Origin: Labedella phragmitis
GTDB taxonomy: Bacteria; Actinomycetota; Actinomycetes; Actinomycetales; Microbacteriaceae
Direction: 5' to 3'
DNA length: 64,000 bases
Assembly (NCBI RefSeq): GCF_004078635.1
Contig: NZ_RZNB01000002.1
Location: forward strand, 124,001-188,000
Positions 34,896 to 42,946 of this stretch are shown here, one piece after another; the first letter of the stretch is position 1, and every line of letters begins with the position of its first letter. Both the position numbers and the translations under genes were made by a program. Below the pieces are notes generated by a model. That model made no database searches. It worked only from the letters and a program-made list of their open reading frames with translations, and was not told the DNA's origin.

Positions 34896-35510
34896 ATGTG
34901 CCGGAACATCCACACCCTCCACAACTTCGAGCCCGCCGCGACGGACGACGAGGTCCACGCCGCAGCGCTGCAGTACGTGCGCAAGATCAGCGGGACCACG
35001 AAGCCGTCGAAAGCGAATCAGGCGGCGTTCGACCGTGCCGTCGCGGAGATCGCGCACGCGTCGCGTCACCTGCTCGAGGACCTCGTGACGACCGCCTCTC
35101 CGAAGAACCGAGAGGTCGAGGCCGAGAAGCACCGCGAGCGCTCCGCGAAACGTTTCGCGACCGCCTGTCCTTTCCCGCCCATTGATTTGTGGATTGTGCG
35201 CGTAGCTACGCGCACAATCCACAAATCAATGGTCAGGAGAGGACGTCGCCGAGGTCGTAGCGCGCGGGCACCTCGAGTTGCTCGAAGGTGCACGACCGTG
35301 CGTCGCGGTCGGGCCTCCAACGGGAGAACTGCACCGTGTGGCGGAAGCGGTCGCCCTCCATCTGGTCGTAGCGGACCTCGACGACGCGCCTCGGCTCGAG
35401 CCGCACGAACGACACGTCCTTGCTGCCCGAGAACCGCGAGCGCTCCGTCTCACCCCGCACGGGATGGCCGTTCTCGTCGCGGACGACGTCCGGTGCGAGT
35501 TCGTCGATGA
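34896..35510 (+). CDS. DUF2277 protein with an abnormal read-through C-terminus
   Basis: Residues 1-88 (MCRNIHTLHNFEPAATDDEV to SAKRFA) are a complete DUF2277 domain, normally a protein of about 90 residues. No stop codon follows. The frame passes through the 50-bp palindrome at 35181 and then antisense into the ligase gene, ending at 35510 with 204 residues; the last 95 are Arg-rich and low in plausible structure. SAKRFA is encoded by a 16-base palindrome (35144-35159). TACCGT six bases before the ATG suggests a leaderless start. Either the native stop was lost when the palindrome arrived, or the frame truly extends. The function of DUF2277 is unknown. Confidence 0.75.
   Translation: MCRNIHTLHNFEPAATDDEVHAAALQYVRKISGTTKPSKANQAAFDRAVAEIAHASRHLLEDLVTTASPKNREVEAEKHRERSAKRFATACPFPPIDLWIVRVATRTIHKSMVRRGRRRGRSARAPRVARRCTTVRRGRASNGRTAPCGGSGRPPSGRSGPRRRASARAARTTRPCCPRTASAPSHPARDGRSRRGRRPVRVRR
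35181..35230. repeat. 50-bp palindrome 2 (gapless)
   Basis: The 50 bases are perfectly self-complementary with centre TAGCTA and outer ATTGATTTGTGG; with two flanking C and G bases per side it reaches 54 bp. Its right edge abuts the ligase stop codon at 35233. Its outer arms differ from the other two copies, but the offset and sequence of the core TGTGC/GCACA are identical. Confidence 0.9.
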
Positions 35511-36288
35511 GTTCGCGACGCCGTACGGTCGTGAAGGCCGACGCCCCGCCGACGTTCCGCAGGTTCCCCTCCGCGTCGTAGAGACCGAGGAGGAGGGACC
35601 CGACCCCTGTCCCGCTCGCGTGGATGCGATAACCGAGGACGACGACGTCGGCCGATCGGTGGTGCTTCGCCTTGAGCATGACACGCTTGCCGGGGGAGTA
35701 GGCCGCCGCGAGCGGCTTCGCGACGACGCCATCGAGACCGGCCCCCTCGAACTCCTGCAACCAGCGTCTGGCGGTCTCCACATCGCGGGTCGTCTGCGTG
35801 AGATGGACGGGGGCGCTCACATCCACGAGCATCGCCTCGAGAGCCGCACGTCGTTCCGAGAAGGGCGTGTCGAGCAGGCTCTCCCCGTCCGCTTGCAGGA
35901 CATCGAAGGCGATGAACGAGGCCGGTGTCTCCTGAGCGAGTGTCCGGACACGGCTCGCGGCCGGGTGGATGCGCTGCGAGAGCGCCTCCCAATCGAGCTT
36001 CTCCCGGCCCGGTTCGCCGACGCGCACGACGATCTCGCCGTCGACGACGCTGCCGCGGGGGAGGCGCCCGCCGAGGGCCTCGACGAGTTCCGGGAAGTAG
36101 CGCGTGAGCGGCTTCGATCCCCGGCTGCCGAGCTCGACCGTCCCGTCGTCGCCGACGTAGACGATGCTGCGGAAGCCGTCCCACTTCGGTTCGTACGAGA
36201 GCCCGCCGGCGAGGGAACCGGGTTCCGGGACCGCGTCGACGGCCTTCGCGAGCATGGGGGCGATGGGGTCGTCGATCGAGAGCGTCAT
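35233..36288 (-). CDS. ligD: ATP-dependent DNA ligase (LigD ligase domain)
   Basis: A 351-residue ligase. Motif I is EPKWDGFR with the adenylated Lys35; motif III is SFIAFDVLQADG; motif IV is LDGVVAKPL and motif V KHHRSADVVVLGY. An OB-fold C-terminus follows (LVEVRYDQMEGDRFRH-like, here VVEVRYDQMEG). It seals breaks in non-homologous end joining. It is convergent with the DUF2277 frame, and the 50-bp palindrome lies directly at its stop. ATG 36288 follows CCAGGATGG. It is separate from the polymerase gene at 33759. Confidence 0.9.
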   Translation of the reverse strand: MTLSIDDPIAPMLAKAVDAVPEPGSLAGGLSYEPKWDGFRSIVYVGDDGTVELGSRGSKPLTRYFPELVEALGGRLPRGSVVDGEIVVRVGEPGREKLDWEALSQRIHPAASRVRTLAQETPASFIAFDVLQADGESLLDTPFSERRAALEAMLVDVSAPVHLTQTTRDVETARRWLQEFEGAGLDGVVAKPLAAAYSPGKRVMLKAKHHRSADVVVLGYRIHASGTGVGSLLLGLYDAEGNLRNVGGASAFTTVRRRELIDELAPDVVRDENGHPVRGETERSRFSGSKDVSFVRLEPRRVVEVRYDQMEGDRFRHTVQFSRWRPDRDARSCTFEQLEVPARYDLGDVLS

Positions 36289-36464
36289 GCGACCATCCTG
36301 GCCGCGCCGCCTGCCGTGCACCAGCAGTGGCGCTCCGGCGCCCGGCGCGCAAGCCCGACCGCGGCCGTCGGCCCCGCACGTAGACTGGCGGCCCGCTCGC
36401 ACCGCGGGCCCGCGCCCGCCGAGGCCTCGTGCGCGGGCCGTGTCCGCTCGATTCCGGAGGTCCC

Positions 36465-37721
36465 GTGCCCCTCGATCCCTTCTTCGCCGACAGGCTCAAG
36501 ACCCACCGCGCCTACCTCGTCCGCACGGCCCTGCAGGGGTACGCGGAGAAGTGGGGCTGGCCCTGGCTCGCACGTCTCGCCGTGCGGATCGCGCCGCCGC
36601 CTCCTCCCGCGCACGGCGGGAGCGCCGGGAGCGGATCGGGGTCGAGCGCGCGGGCGTCGGCGCGGAGCGGTGGCGGCGCGGCCGCGGAGAAGTCGGGCGT
36701 CGGAACCGCTGTGACGCTCGGCAGCAGGCCGACGGGCGGCGGGGCGGCCGGGCGCGACACGCCCCCCGCGCGCAAGCGCGCGGCCCCCAAGAAGAAGCCG
36801 ACGCGGGCCGCCCACCGTAAAGCCGCGATCGCGTGGGACCGTAAGGAGCTCGCCGCCGTCGGCCGCCCCGGCCCGGATGTCCGCATCGTGGAGCACACCG
36901 TCCCCGTGCCCCGATATCCCGACGTGCGGGTCCGCATCTACTACCCGGAACTCGCCGACGCCGAGCCCGACTTTGAGCCCGACGAAGAACGCGCTCTCGT
37001 CCCGGCGACCCTCGCGTTCTACGGCGGCGGCTTCCGGATCGGCGGGATCGACTACCCGACGACGGACGCGGGCTTCCGGCTCCGAGCCGTCGATGCGGGC
37101 GTCGCGGTCGTCGCGGTCGACTACGCGCTCGCTCCCGAGCACCGGTTCCCGACAGCGGTCGAGCAGGGACATGCGGCTCTCGACTGGCTCGTCCGGGAGG
37201 CCGCCGGACTCGGCATCGACCCCGATCGCCTCGCGATCTCGGGGATCTCGGCCGGTGGGAACATCGCTGCCGCCGTGACGCTCCTCAACCGCGATCGCGG
37301 CGACCTCCCGCTCCGGCTGCAGCTCCTCGAGGTGCCGGTCGTCGACCTCACCGGGCGGCACATCGACCTCGGTCCCGTGCGCGCGATGGGCGTTCCGACG
37401 TTCCTCGCGGTCCGCGAGTTGCGCTCTGTCGCGCGCACGTATCTTCGCGATCCGGGCGAGGCGCGGAATCCGCTCGCGTCGCCGTTGCTCGCCGAGTCCC
37501 ACGCGGGGCTGCCGCCCGCCCACATCCTCACAGCCGAGTACGACGCACTCCGCGGCGAGGGCGCGGCCTACGGCGCGGCGTTACGCGCGGCGGGCGTGGA
37601 GGCGACCGTCGTGCGCTACCTCGGCATGACGCACGACACTCCGGTTTTCCTCGGAGCGGTGCCGGCCGCCATGCGTTGGCATCGCGACGTCGTCTCGGCC
37701 CTGAGGACGCTGCACGACTGA
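36465..37721 (+). CDS. Alpha/beta hydrolase of the hormone-sensitive-lipase family with an N-terminal low-complexity insert
   Basis: A 418-residue protein. The catalytic half has the oxyanion motif FYGGGFRIGG (a variant of HGGG), the nucleophile Ser in GISAGGN, an Asp near ILTAEYDALRGEG and the His in LGMTHDTP. Before it, residues 47-112 form an unusual Ala/Gly/Ser/Lys/Arg-rich segment ending in KKKPTRAAHRK, which may be a flexible or nucleic-acid-adjacent linker. GTG 36465 is preceded by GGAGG. Likely an esterase. TAGACT at 36381 is a candidate -10. Confidence 0.82.
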   Translation: MPLDPFFADRLKTHRAYLVRTALQGYAEKWGWPWLARLAVRIAPPPPPAHGGSAGSGSGSSARASARSGGGAAAEKSGVGTAVTLGSRPTGGGAAGRDTPPARKRAAPKKKPTRAAHRKAAIAWDRKELAAVGRPGPDVRIVEHTVPVPRYPDVRVRIYYPELADAEPDFEPDEERALVPATLAFYGGGFRIGGIDYPTTDAGFRLRAVDAGVAVVAVDYALAPEHRFPTAVEQGHAALDWLVREAAGLGIDPDRLAISGISAGGNIAAAVTLLNRDRGDLPLRLQLLEVPVVDLTGRHIDLGPVRAMGVPTFLAVRELRSVARTYLRDPGEARNPLASPLLAESHAGLPPAHILTAEYDALRGEGAAYGAALRAAGVEATVVRYLGMTHDTPVFLGAVPAAMRWHRDVVSALRTLHD

Positions 37722-37810
37722 GCCGATCCGATCCGCCGACGGCCGTGGTAGCACGGTGACCCCGACGGGGCCAGCCCCGGACATCGTCCGATCCGGCGCC
37801 TAAGGTGGCT

Positions 37811-37827
37811 CTCCCGGGCGCCGGGAG
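37811..37827 (+). promoter_or_regulatory. Hairpin CTCCCGG-GCG-CCGGGAG in the leader of the dehydrogenase gene
   Basis: Seven-base perfect arms around GCG, five bases after a TAAGGT -10-like hexamer (37801-37806) and 25 bp before the start at 37852. It would sit at the transcript 5' end or act as an operator. Confidence 0.4.
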
Positions 37828-37851
37828 GGCCGGCGCGGGAGGAAGCGACTC

Positions 37852-39075
37852 ATGAAGGCGATCGTGTGGCACGGCGTCGGCGACATCCGACTCGACGAGG
37901 TCGACAAGCCGACCATTCAGCATCCCGAGGACGCGATCGTGCGCATCACGCGCAGCGCGATCTGCGGAACGGACCTGCACTTCATCCGCGGCACCATGGG
38001 CCCGATGAAAGAGGGCACGATCCTCGGCCACGAGGCCGTCGGTGTCGTCGAGGAGGTCGGTGAGAACGTCCGCGGGTTCAGCCCCGGAGACCGCGTCATC
38101 ATCGACTCGACCGTGTCGTGCGGCGCGTGCCGCTATTGCCGAGAGGGACACACGGCGCAGTGCGATGTCGCGAACCCCAACGGTCCGTCCGCCGGAACGT
38201 GCTTCTTCGGCGGTCCGGAGTCCACGGGTCCCGTGAACGGCCTGCAGGCCGAGTTCGCGCGCGTTCCGTGGGCTCGCAACACCCTCGTCCCTATCCCGGC
38301 CACCCTGAGCGACGAGGACGCCATCCTGCTCTCCGACATCCTGCCGACGTCGTGGTTCGGTGCCGAGCTCGGCGACATCTCCGCAGGGGACGTCGTCGTG
38401 GTGTTCGGGGCCGGGATCGTCGGTCAGCTCGCGATCGCGTCGGCGTGGAAGATGGGCGCCGCCCGGGTCATCTCCGTCGACGGCATCGACACCCGCTTGG
38501 CGCAGTCGCTCGCGCAGAACGCCGAGATCGTCGACTTCAACGCGGAGGACCCCGTGGCCGCGATCATGTCGCTCACGAACGACATCGGCGCAGACGTCGT
38601 CATCGACGCGGTCGGCGTCGACGCGCAGTCTCCGAAGACGGGTCCGGCGGCCGAGCAGGCCGCGGAGAACGCTGATCAGTTCACGCAGGAGGTCGAACAG
38701 GTGGCGCCCGACGCCGATCCCGACGGGGATACATGGGTGCCGGGAGACGCTCCGACGCAAGCGGCGCAGTGGGCCGTGCAGTCGGTCGCGAAGTACGGTC
38801 GCATCAGCATCATCGGGGTGTACCCTCCGACGCTCACGTCGTACCCGATCGGCGAGGCGATGAACAAGAACCTCACGATCCGGGCGGGCAATTGCGACCA
38901 CCACCGCGTGACCCCTCCTCTTCTCGACCTCGTCGCGACGGGCGCCTTCGACGTGGCGCCCTTCATCACGCAGCACGCCGAGCTCGCCTCGGCGATCGAC
39001 GCCTACGAATCGTTCGACCGGCGCGAGCCGGGGTGGATCAAGACGGTCCTCAGCGTGGCGGACGCGTCAGCCTGA
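37852..39075 (+). CDS. Zinc-dependent alcohol dehydrogenase (MDR superfamily), second copy
   Basis: A 407-residue MDR enzyme related to the gene at 10624: catalytic-zinc Cys38 and His60-Glu61, structural-zinc Cys90, 93, 96 and 104 at the same positions, and the NAD loop VVFGAGIVGQLAI. A roughly 30-residue acidic insert (near AEQAAENADQFTQEVEQ) distinguishes it, falling between the cofactor fold and the C-terminal catalytic part. GGGAGGAAGCGACTC precedes the ATG. It is followed 14 bp later by a quinone-oxidoreductase-like gene, making a two-gene redox operon. Confidence 0.88.
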   Translation: MKAIVWHGVGDIRLDEVDKPTIQHPEDAIVRITRSAICGTDLHFIRGTMGPMKEGTILGHEAVGVVEEVGENVRGFSPGDRVIIDSTVSCGACRYCREGHTAQCDVANPNGPSAGTCFFGGPESTGPVNGLQAEFARVPWARNTLVPIPATLSDEDAILLSDILPTSWFGAELGDISAGDVVVVFGAGIVGQLAIASAWKMGAARVISVDGIDTRLAQSLAQNAEIVDFNAEDPVAAIMSLTNDIGADVVIDAVGVDAQSPKTGPAAEQAAENADQFTQEVEQVAPDADPDGDTWVPGDAPTQAAQWAVQSVAKYGRISIIGVYPPTLTSYPIGEAMNKNLTIRAGNCDHHRVTPPLLDLVATGAFDVAPFITQHAELASAIDAYESFDRREPGWIKTVLSVADASA

Positions 39076-39089
39076 CGAGGAGGAGTTGA

Positions 39090-40034
39090 GTGGCGCACAT
39101 GGCGCTTTCGTGGATCGCACGTGACTTCGGCGGGCTCGACGTCTTCGAGATGGTGGAGTCCGAGGTACCGGAACCCGGCCCCGGCGAGGTGACGATCGAG
39201 GTCCGGGCAGCCGGGATGAACCCCGCCGACTACAAGCACGTGTCGGCGGGTGGAGACCCGGCCGATCTGCCGGTCAGGGTCGGCTACGAGGTGTCCGGCA
39301 CGATCGCGGCGATCGGATCGGATACCGAGATCGCGTCGGGCGGGGGAGCGGTCGGCGACGAGGTGCTCGCCTTCCGGATCCGCGGCGGCTATTCGAGCGC
39401 GGTCACGGTGCCCGCGAAGGACGTCTTCGCAAAGCCGGGGTCCCTCGGCCATCCCGAGGCGGCGAACCTCCTCCTCGCGGGAACGACGGCGGCGGAGATG
39501 CTCGACGTGACGCGCGTCCGCGAGGGCGAGACGATCCTCGTCCACGGAGCGGCCGGCGCCGTCGGGGTGAGCGTCCTGCAACAGGCGCGACTGCTCGGCG
39601 TCCGCGTCATCGGGACGGCGGGCGCGGCCTCCGCGGCCACGGTCGAGCGCTTCGGCGGGGAGCACGTCGAGTACGGCGACGGGCTCGAGACGCGCGTCCG
39701 CGAGCTCGCGGGTGGCCCCGTCGCCGCCGCTCTCGATTGCGTCGGCACGGACGAGGCGATCGACGCCTCGCTCGCGCTGGTCGCCGATCGGGGCCGGATC
39801 GTGAGCATCGCCAACTTCGCCAGGGTGGAGCGCGACGGCTATCGCGTCATCATGGGGCGCTTCCCGGCGAGCGCGGTCTTCCGCGACCGGGTTCGCGCGC
39901 GGCTCGTCGACCTCGCCGGGCAGGGTGAACTCGTCGTTCCCGTCGCCCGCACGTTCCCGCTCGCGGAAGCGCGGGAGGCGATGGCGTTCCTCGCGGAGCA
40001 GCATCCGGGCGGGAAGCTCGCGCTGCTGCCCTAG
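39090..40034 (+). CDS. NADP-dependent quinone oxidoreductase-like MDR protein
   Basis: A 314-residue zinc-free MDR protein. AAGMNPADYKHVSAGG near the start and ILVHGAAGAVGVSVLQQARLLG (nucleotide-binding glycine loop) are typical of quinone oxidoreductases and related enoyl reductases. The zinc-ligand cysteines are absent. GTG 39090 is seven bases after GGAGGAG. It probably reduces quinones or enones with NADPH and shares an operon with the preceding dehydrogenase. Confidence 0.87.
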   Translation: MAHMALSWIARDFGGLDVFEMVESEVPEPGPGEVTIEVRAAGMNPADYKHVSAGGDPADLPVRVGYEVSGTIAAIGSDTEIASGGGAVGDEVLAFRIRGGYSSAVTVPAKDVFAKPGSLGHPEAANLLLAGTTAAEMLDVTRVREGETILVHGAAGAVGVSVLQQARLLGVRVIGTAGAASAATVERFGGEHVEYGDGLETRVRELAGGPVAAALDCVGTDEAIDASLALVADRGRIVSIANFARVERDGYRVIMGRFPASAVFRDRVRARLVDLAGQGELVVPVARTFPLAEAREAMAFLAEQHPGGKLALLP

Positions 40035-40058
40035 GGAGCGGTCATCCACTCGTGCCCG

Positions 40059-41102
40059 TCAGCCGAGGGGAGGGACGTCCTCTCCGGCGACGGGCGGGGG
40101 CGGGGGAGTGCCGTCGCCGAACGGACGACCGCCGAGCTCCTCGCGGCCGTGCGGGGTCAGCCACCCGCGCGGGTCCGGTCCCTTCGGGATGATCCCGGTC
40201 GGATTGATGTCACTGTGGACGACGTAGTAGTGGGCCTTGATCTGGGCGAAGTCGATCGTGTCGCCGAAACCGGGGGTCTGGAACAGGTCGCGCGCGTAGG
40301 CCCACAGCACGGGCATCTCGGTGAGCTTCGAGCGATTGCACTTGAAGTGGCCGTGGTAGACGGCGTCGAAGCGCGCGAGCGTCGTGAACAGGCGCACGTC
40401 GGCCTCCGTGATCGTGTCGCCCACGAGGAAGCGCTGAGACGTCAACCGCTCCTCGAGCCAGTCGAGCCGGTTGAAGAGAGCGTCGTACGCCCGCTCGTAG
40501 GCCTTCTGCGAGCCCGCGAAGCCCGCCTTGTAGACGCCGTTGTTGACGTCGTGGAAGATCTTCTCCGCCACGTCGTCGATCTCGTCGCGGAGAGGCTCGG
40601 GGTAGAGGTCGGGGGCGCCATCGCGATGGAACTCCGTCCACTCCGTCGAGAAGTCGAGCGTGATCCGCGGGTAGTCGTTGGTGACGACGCGGCCGGTGGG
40701 CACATCGACGATGGCCGGAACGGTGATGCCGCGCGGGTAGTCGGGGAACCGGGCGAAGAACGCCTCCTGGAGCCGTTCGATGCCGAGAACCGGGTCGACG
40801 CCGCCCGGATCGAGGTCGAACGTCCAGCTGCGTTCGTCGTGCGTCGGTCCCGGAAGGCCGAGCGAGATGGCCGACTCGAGCCCGAGGAGCCGCCGGACGA
40901 TGACCGCACGGTTGGCCCACGGGCAGGCACGAGCGGCGATCAGCCGGTAGCGGCCGGCCTCGACGGGCCAGCCGTCGCGCCCGTCGCGCGTGATGCGGTC
41001 CTCGATGTAGTTCGTGTCCCGTGTGAACTCGCGCCCGGGCTCGACGTATCGGCCCTGCCCGGTGCCGCCGGTGGTGGTCTCGCGCTTCTCCGTGTCCGTC
41101 AT
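40059..41102 (-). CDS. Glutathione S-transferase family protein, glutathionyl-hydroquinone-reductase-like (Xi class)
   Basis: A 347-residue protein of the ECM4/YqjG type. The N-terminal thioredoxin-like part has the catalytic Cys in AARACPWANRAVI, followed by DGWPVEAGRYRL and TNDYPRIT; the C-terminal helical part has LDWLEERLTSQRFLVGDTITEADVRLFTTLARFDAVYHGHFKCN. In actinobacteria mycothiol probably replaces glutathione as the thiol. ATG 41102 is the likeliest start; ATG 41123 would add seven residues, and neither has an ideal ribosome site. Confidence 0.88.
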   Translation of the reverse strand: MTDTEKRETTTGGTGQGRYVEPGREFTRDTNYIEDRITRDGRDGWPVEAGRYRLIAARACPWANRAVIVRRLLGLESAISLGLPGPTHDERSWTFDLDPGGVDPVLGIERLQEAFFARFPDYPRGITVPAIVDVPTGRVVTNDYPRITLDFSTEWTEFHRDGAPDLYPEPLRDEIDDVAEKIFHDVNNGVYKAGFAGSQKAYERAYDALFNRLDWLEERLTSQRFLVGDTITEADVRLFTTLARFDAVYHGHFKCNRSKLTEMPVLWAYARDLFQTPGFGDTIDFAQIKAHYYVVHSDINPTGIIPKGPDPRGWLTPHGREELGGRPFGDGTPPPPPVAGEDVPPLG

Positions 41103-41297
41103 CCCTCCAGCGTAGATCTGCATTCATGCGCATGGAACGGGTTGCGGTCGCGATACGGGCGACGCCGGCACCGGTGCTCCGATGAACCCGGGGTGAATCG
41201 CCCGGCAATTCCCCGCGAACGACCGTGAGAAGCCCGCCGTCCCCGTCGACCCGCTCATACGATGGCCGCGACGGCACCACCCGACGAGAGGCGTCGA

Positions 41298-42008
41298 ATG
41301 CGGATCCTGAGTTACAACCTCTGGCACCACCGTGCGGCATCGGAGCTGCGGGGCCTCGCGGAACTGCACGACGCCGACGTCGTGTGCGTGCAGGAGGCTC
41401 ACGCCGACGACCTGCCGCGACGCCTCGGCGACTTCGAGCTCGCCGCGACCACGTCGACGGGACTGCTCGGACTCGGGGTCTACGTGCGCCCCGATCGCTT
41501 CGCGGTGACCTTCCACCGCGCCTTCCGGTTGAAGCCGGGCCTCCACGACCTCTTCCTCCTCCGTGACACCGAACGACTGCTGGCCGTGCGCCTCGTCGAT
41601 CGGCGGACGGGAGAACGCGCGACGGTCGCCTCCTTCCACGCCGCGCCGCTCACGGCGACGAACGTCCTCCGCCGGCACCAGATCTCGGCGGCTCACATGC
41701 TGCTCGCCGAGGTGGCGGACGGTGATCCCGTCGTCATGATCGGCGACTTCAACTACCCGCTCTTCCGCTCACGGCTGGAGCGTGTCGCCGCCCTCGACGG
41801 CTTTAGCGTGACCTTCAGCGACGAGCCGACATATCGGCACACGGCCTCGCTCGCGACGCACTTCGACTTCCTCACCTCGAGAGGCATGCGCATCGACGCG
41901 GTGCGGACCCTCCCCGCCGGAGCATCGGACCACCGCCCGATCCTCCTGGACGCCGCGATGGCGTCGGTCGTGGCCGAAGACGCCGACCGCCGCGTGCGGA
42001 CGGTCTGA
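41298..42008 (+). CDS. Endonuclease/exonuclease/phosphatase (EEP) family protein
   Basis: A 236-residue EEP-fold protein. MRILSYNLWHH gives the metal-binding Asn, VVCVQEAHAD the catalytic Glu, VVMIGDFNYP the GDFN active-site motif, and GASDHRPILL the C-terminal Asp-His. Substrate could be DNA, RNA or a phosphoester lipid. A TACGAT -10-like hexamer at 41258 supports ATG 41298 rather than a start further upstream, and GAGAGG precedes it. A paralogue lies at 44839, with closely similar SFHAAPLTATN and SDHRPI segments. Confidence 0.88.
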   Translation: MRILSYNLWHHRAASELRGLAELHDADVVCVQEAHADDLPRRLGDFELAATTSTGLLGLGVYVRPDRFAVTFHRAFRLKPGLHDLFLLRDTERLLAVRLVDRRTGERATVASFHAAPLTATNVLRRHQISAAHMLLAEVADGDPVVMIGDFNYPLFRSRLERVAALDGFSVTFSDEPTYRHTASLATHFDFLTSRGMRIDAVRTLPAGASDHRPILLDAAMASVVAEDADRRVRTV

Positions 42009-42055
42009 GCTCGCGTCGGTCATCGAGGGTCGGCGGGCCGTCAGCCTGCCCGTCG

Positions 42056-42847
42056 TCAGGGGAAGAAGTCCGCGAGGGCGTCGGTGATCGCCGAGCGGAC
42101 CTCGTCGTCCGCGACGGTCGACCGGCCGTCGCCGGGTTGCGGCCCGTAGTCGCCGAAGTCGGCGTGGTTCGCCCCGTCGAGGACCACGAACGTCGCGTCG
42201 TCGGGGAGGAGGTCGGCGTTGGTCTCGATGTCCGTCGGCGTGCTGAGGCCGTCGTTCGTCGCCGAGATGCTCAGGACGTCGAGGCCCGACGCGGAGACGT
42301 CGTTCGCGCAGTAGCTGCCGAAGAGGACGAGACCGGATATCGGGACGCTGTCGTCTCCTGCGGCCATCGCGCACGCCTTCACGCCGCCGAGCGAATGGCC
42401 CCCGACGCTCCACTCGTCGACGCCGGGGACCGCTGCGGTGAAGTCGGACAGGGGCCGGGCATCGAACAATGCGAGGTGGAGCGTCGGCTTCGTGATGACG
42501 ACCGTGACGCCTGACCGCTCCACGACGCCCGAGAGTACGCGAGCGTAGGCGAACGGATCGACGCGGGCGCCGGGCACGAACACGAGCCCCTCGGCACGTC
42601 CAGCCGTGACCGGCTCGAGGACGAACGAGAGATCCGTCTCGGTCACGGTCAGCGCGTCGTCGCGCCACACCTCGAGCGCCGCGGTCCGATCGCCGGCCAT
42701 GACGGTGTTCGCCCACGCGAGGAACACCACGACGACGAGGACGACGACGACAGCCGTGCCGGCGAGCACCCGGAGCAGGACCCGTCGCACGCGGCCGGAC
42801 GGCGTCCTGGGGTCGCTCGTCGTAACGTCCTGCGATGACTGCGACAT
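42056..42847 (-). CDS. Membrane-anchored alpha/beta hydrolase
   Basis: A 263-residue protein. Residues about 18-45 form an N-terminal helix (VRRVLLRVLAGTAVVVVLVVVVFLAW) with basic residues before it, anchoring the enzyme with its catalytic domain outside. The nucleophile Ser is in GGHSLGGVKA, the charge-relay Asp lies in DGLSTPTDIE or nearby, and His in LDGANHADFGDYGP. It resembles the PF12695-type actinobacterial hydrolases that cleave lipids or esters at the envelope. ATG 42847 follows GGGGAG. It is divergent from the MFS gene. Confidence 0.85.
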   Translation of the reverse strand: MSQSSQDVTTSDPRTPSGRVRRVLLRVLAGTAVVVVLVVVVFLAWANTVMAGDRTAALEVWRDDALTVTETDLSFVLEPVTAGRAEGLVFVPGARVDPFAYARVLSGVVERSGVTVVITKPTLHLALFDARPLSDFTAAVPGVDEWSVGGHSLGGVKACAMAAGDDSVPISGLVLFGSYCANDVSASGLDVLSISATNDGLSTPTDIETNADLLPDDATFVVLDGANHADFGDYGPQPGDGRSTVADDEVRSAITDALADFFP

Positions 42848-42946
42848 GCTGGCGGCTCCCCGTCCCCGGAGCCGATGCCCCGGAGACATCCTCCCATCGC
42901 GCTAGCGTAAGGACATGCCATCGCTCCACCGTCCCGACCCGGCCGT

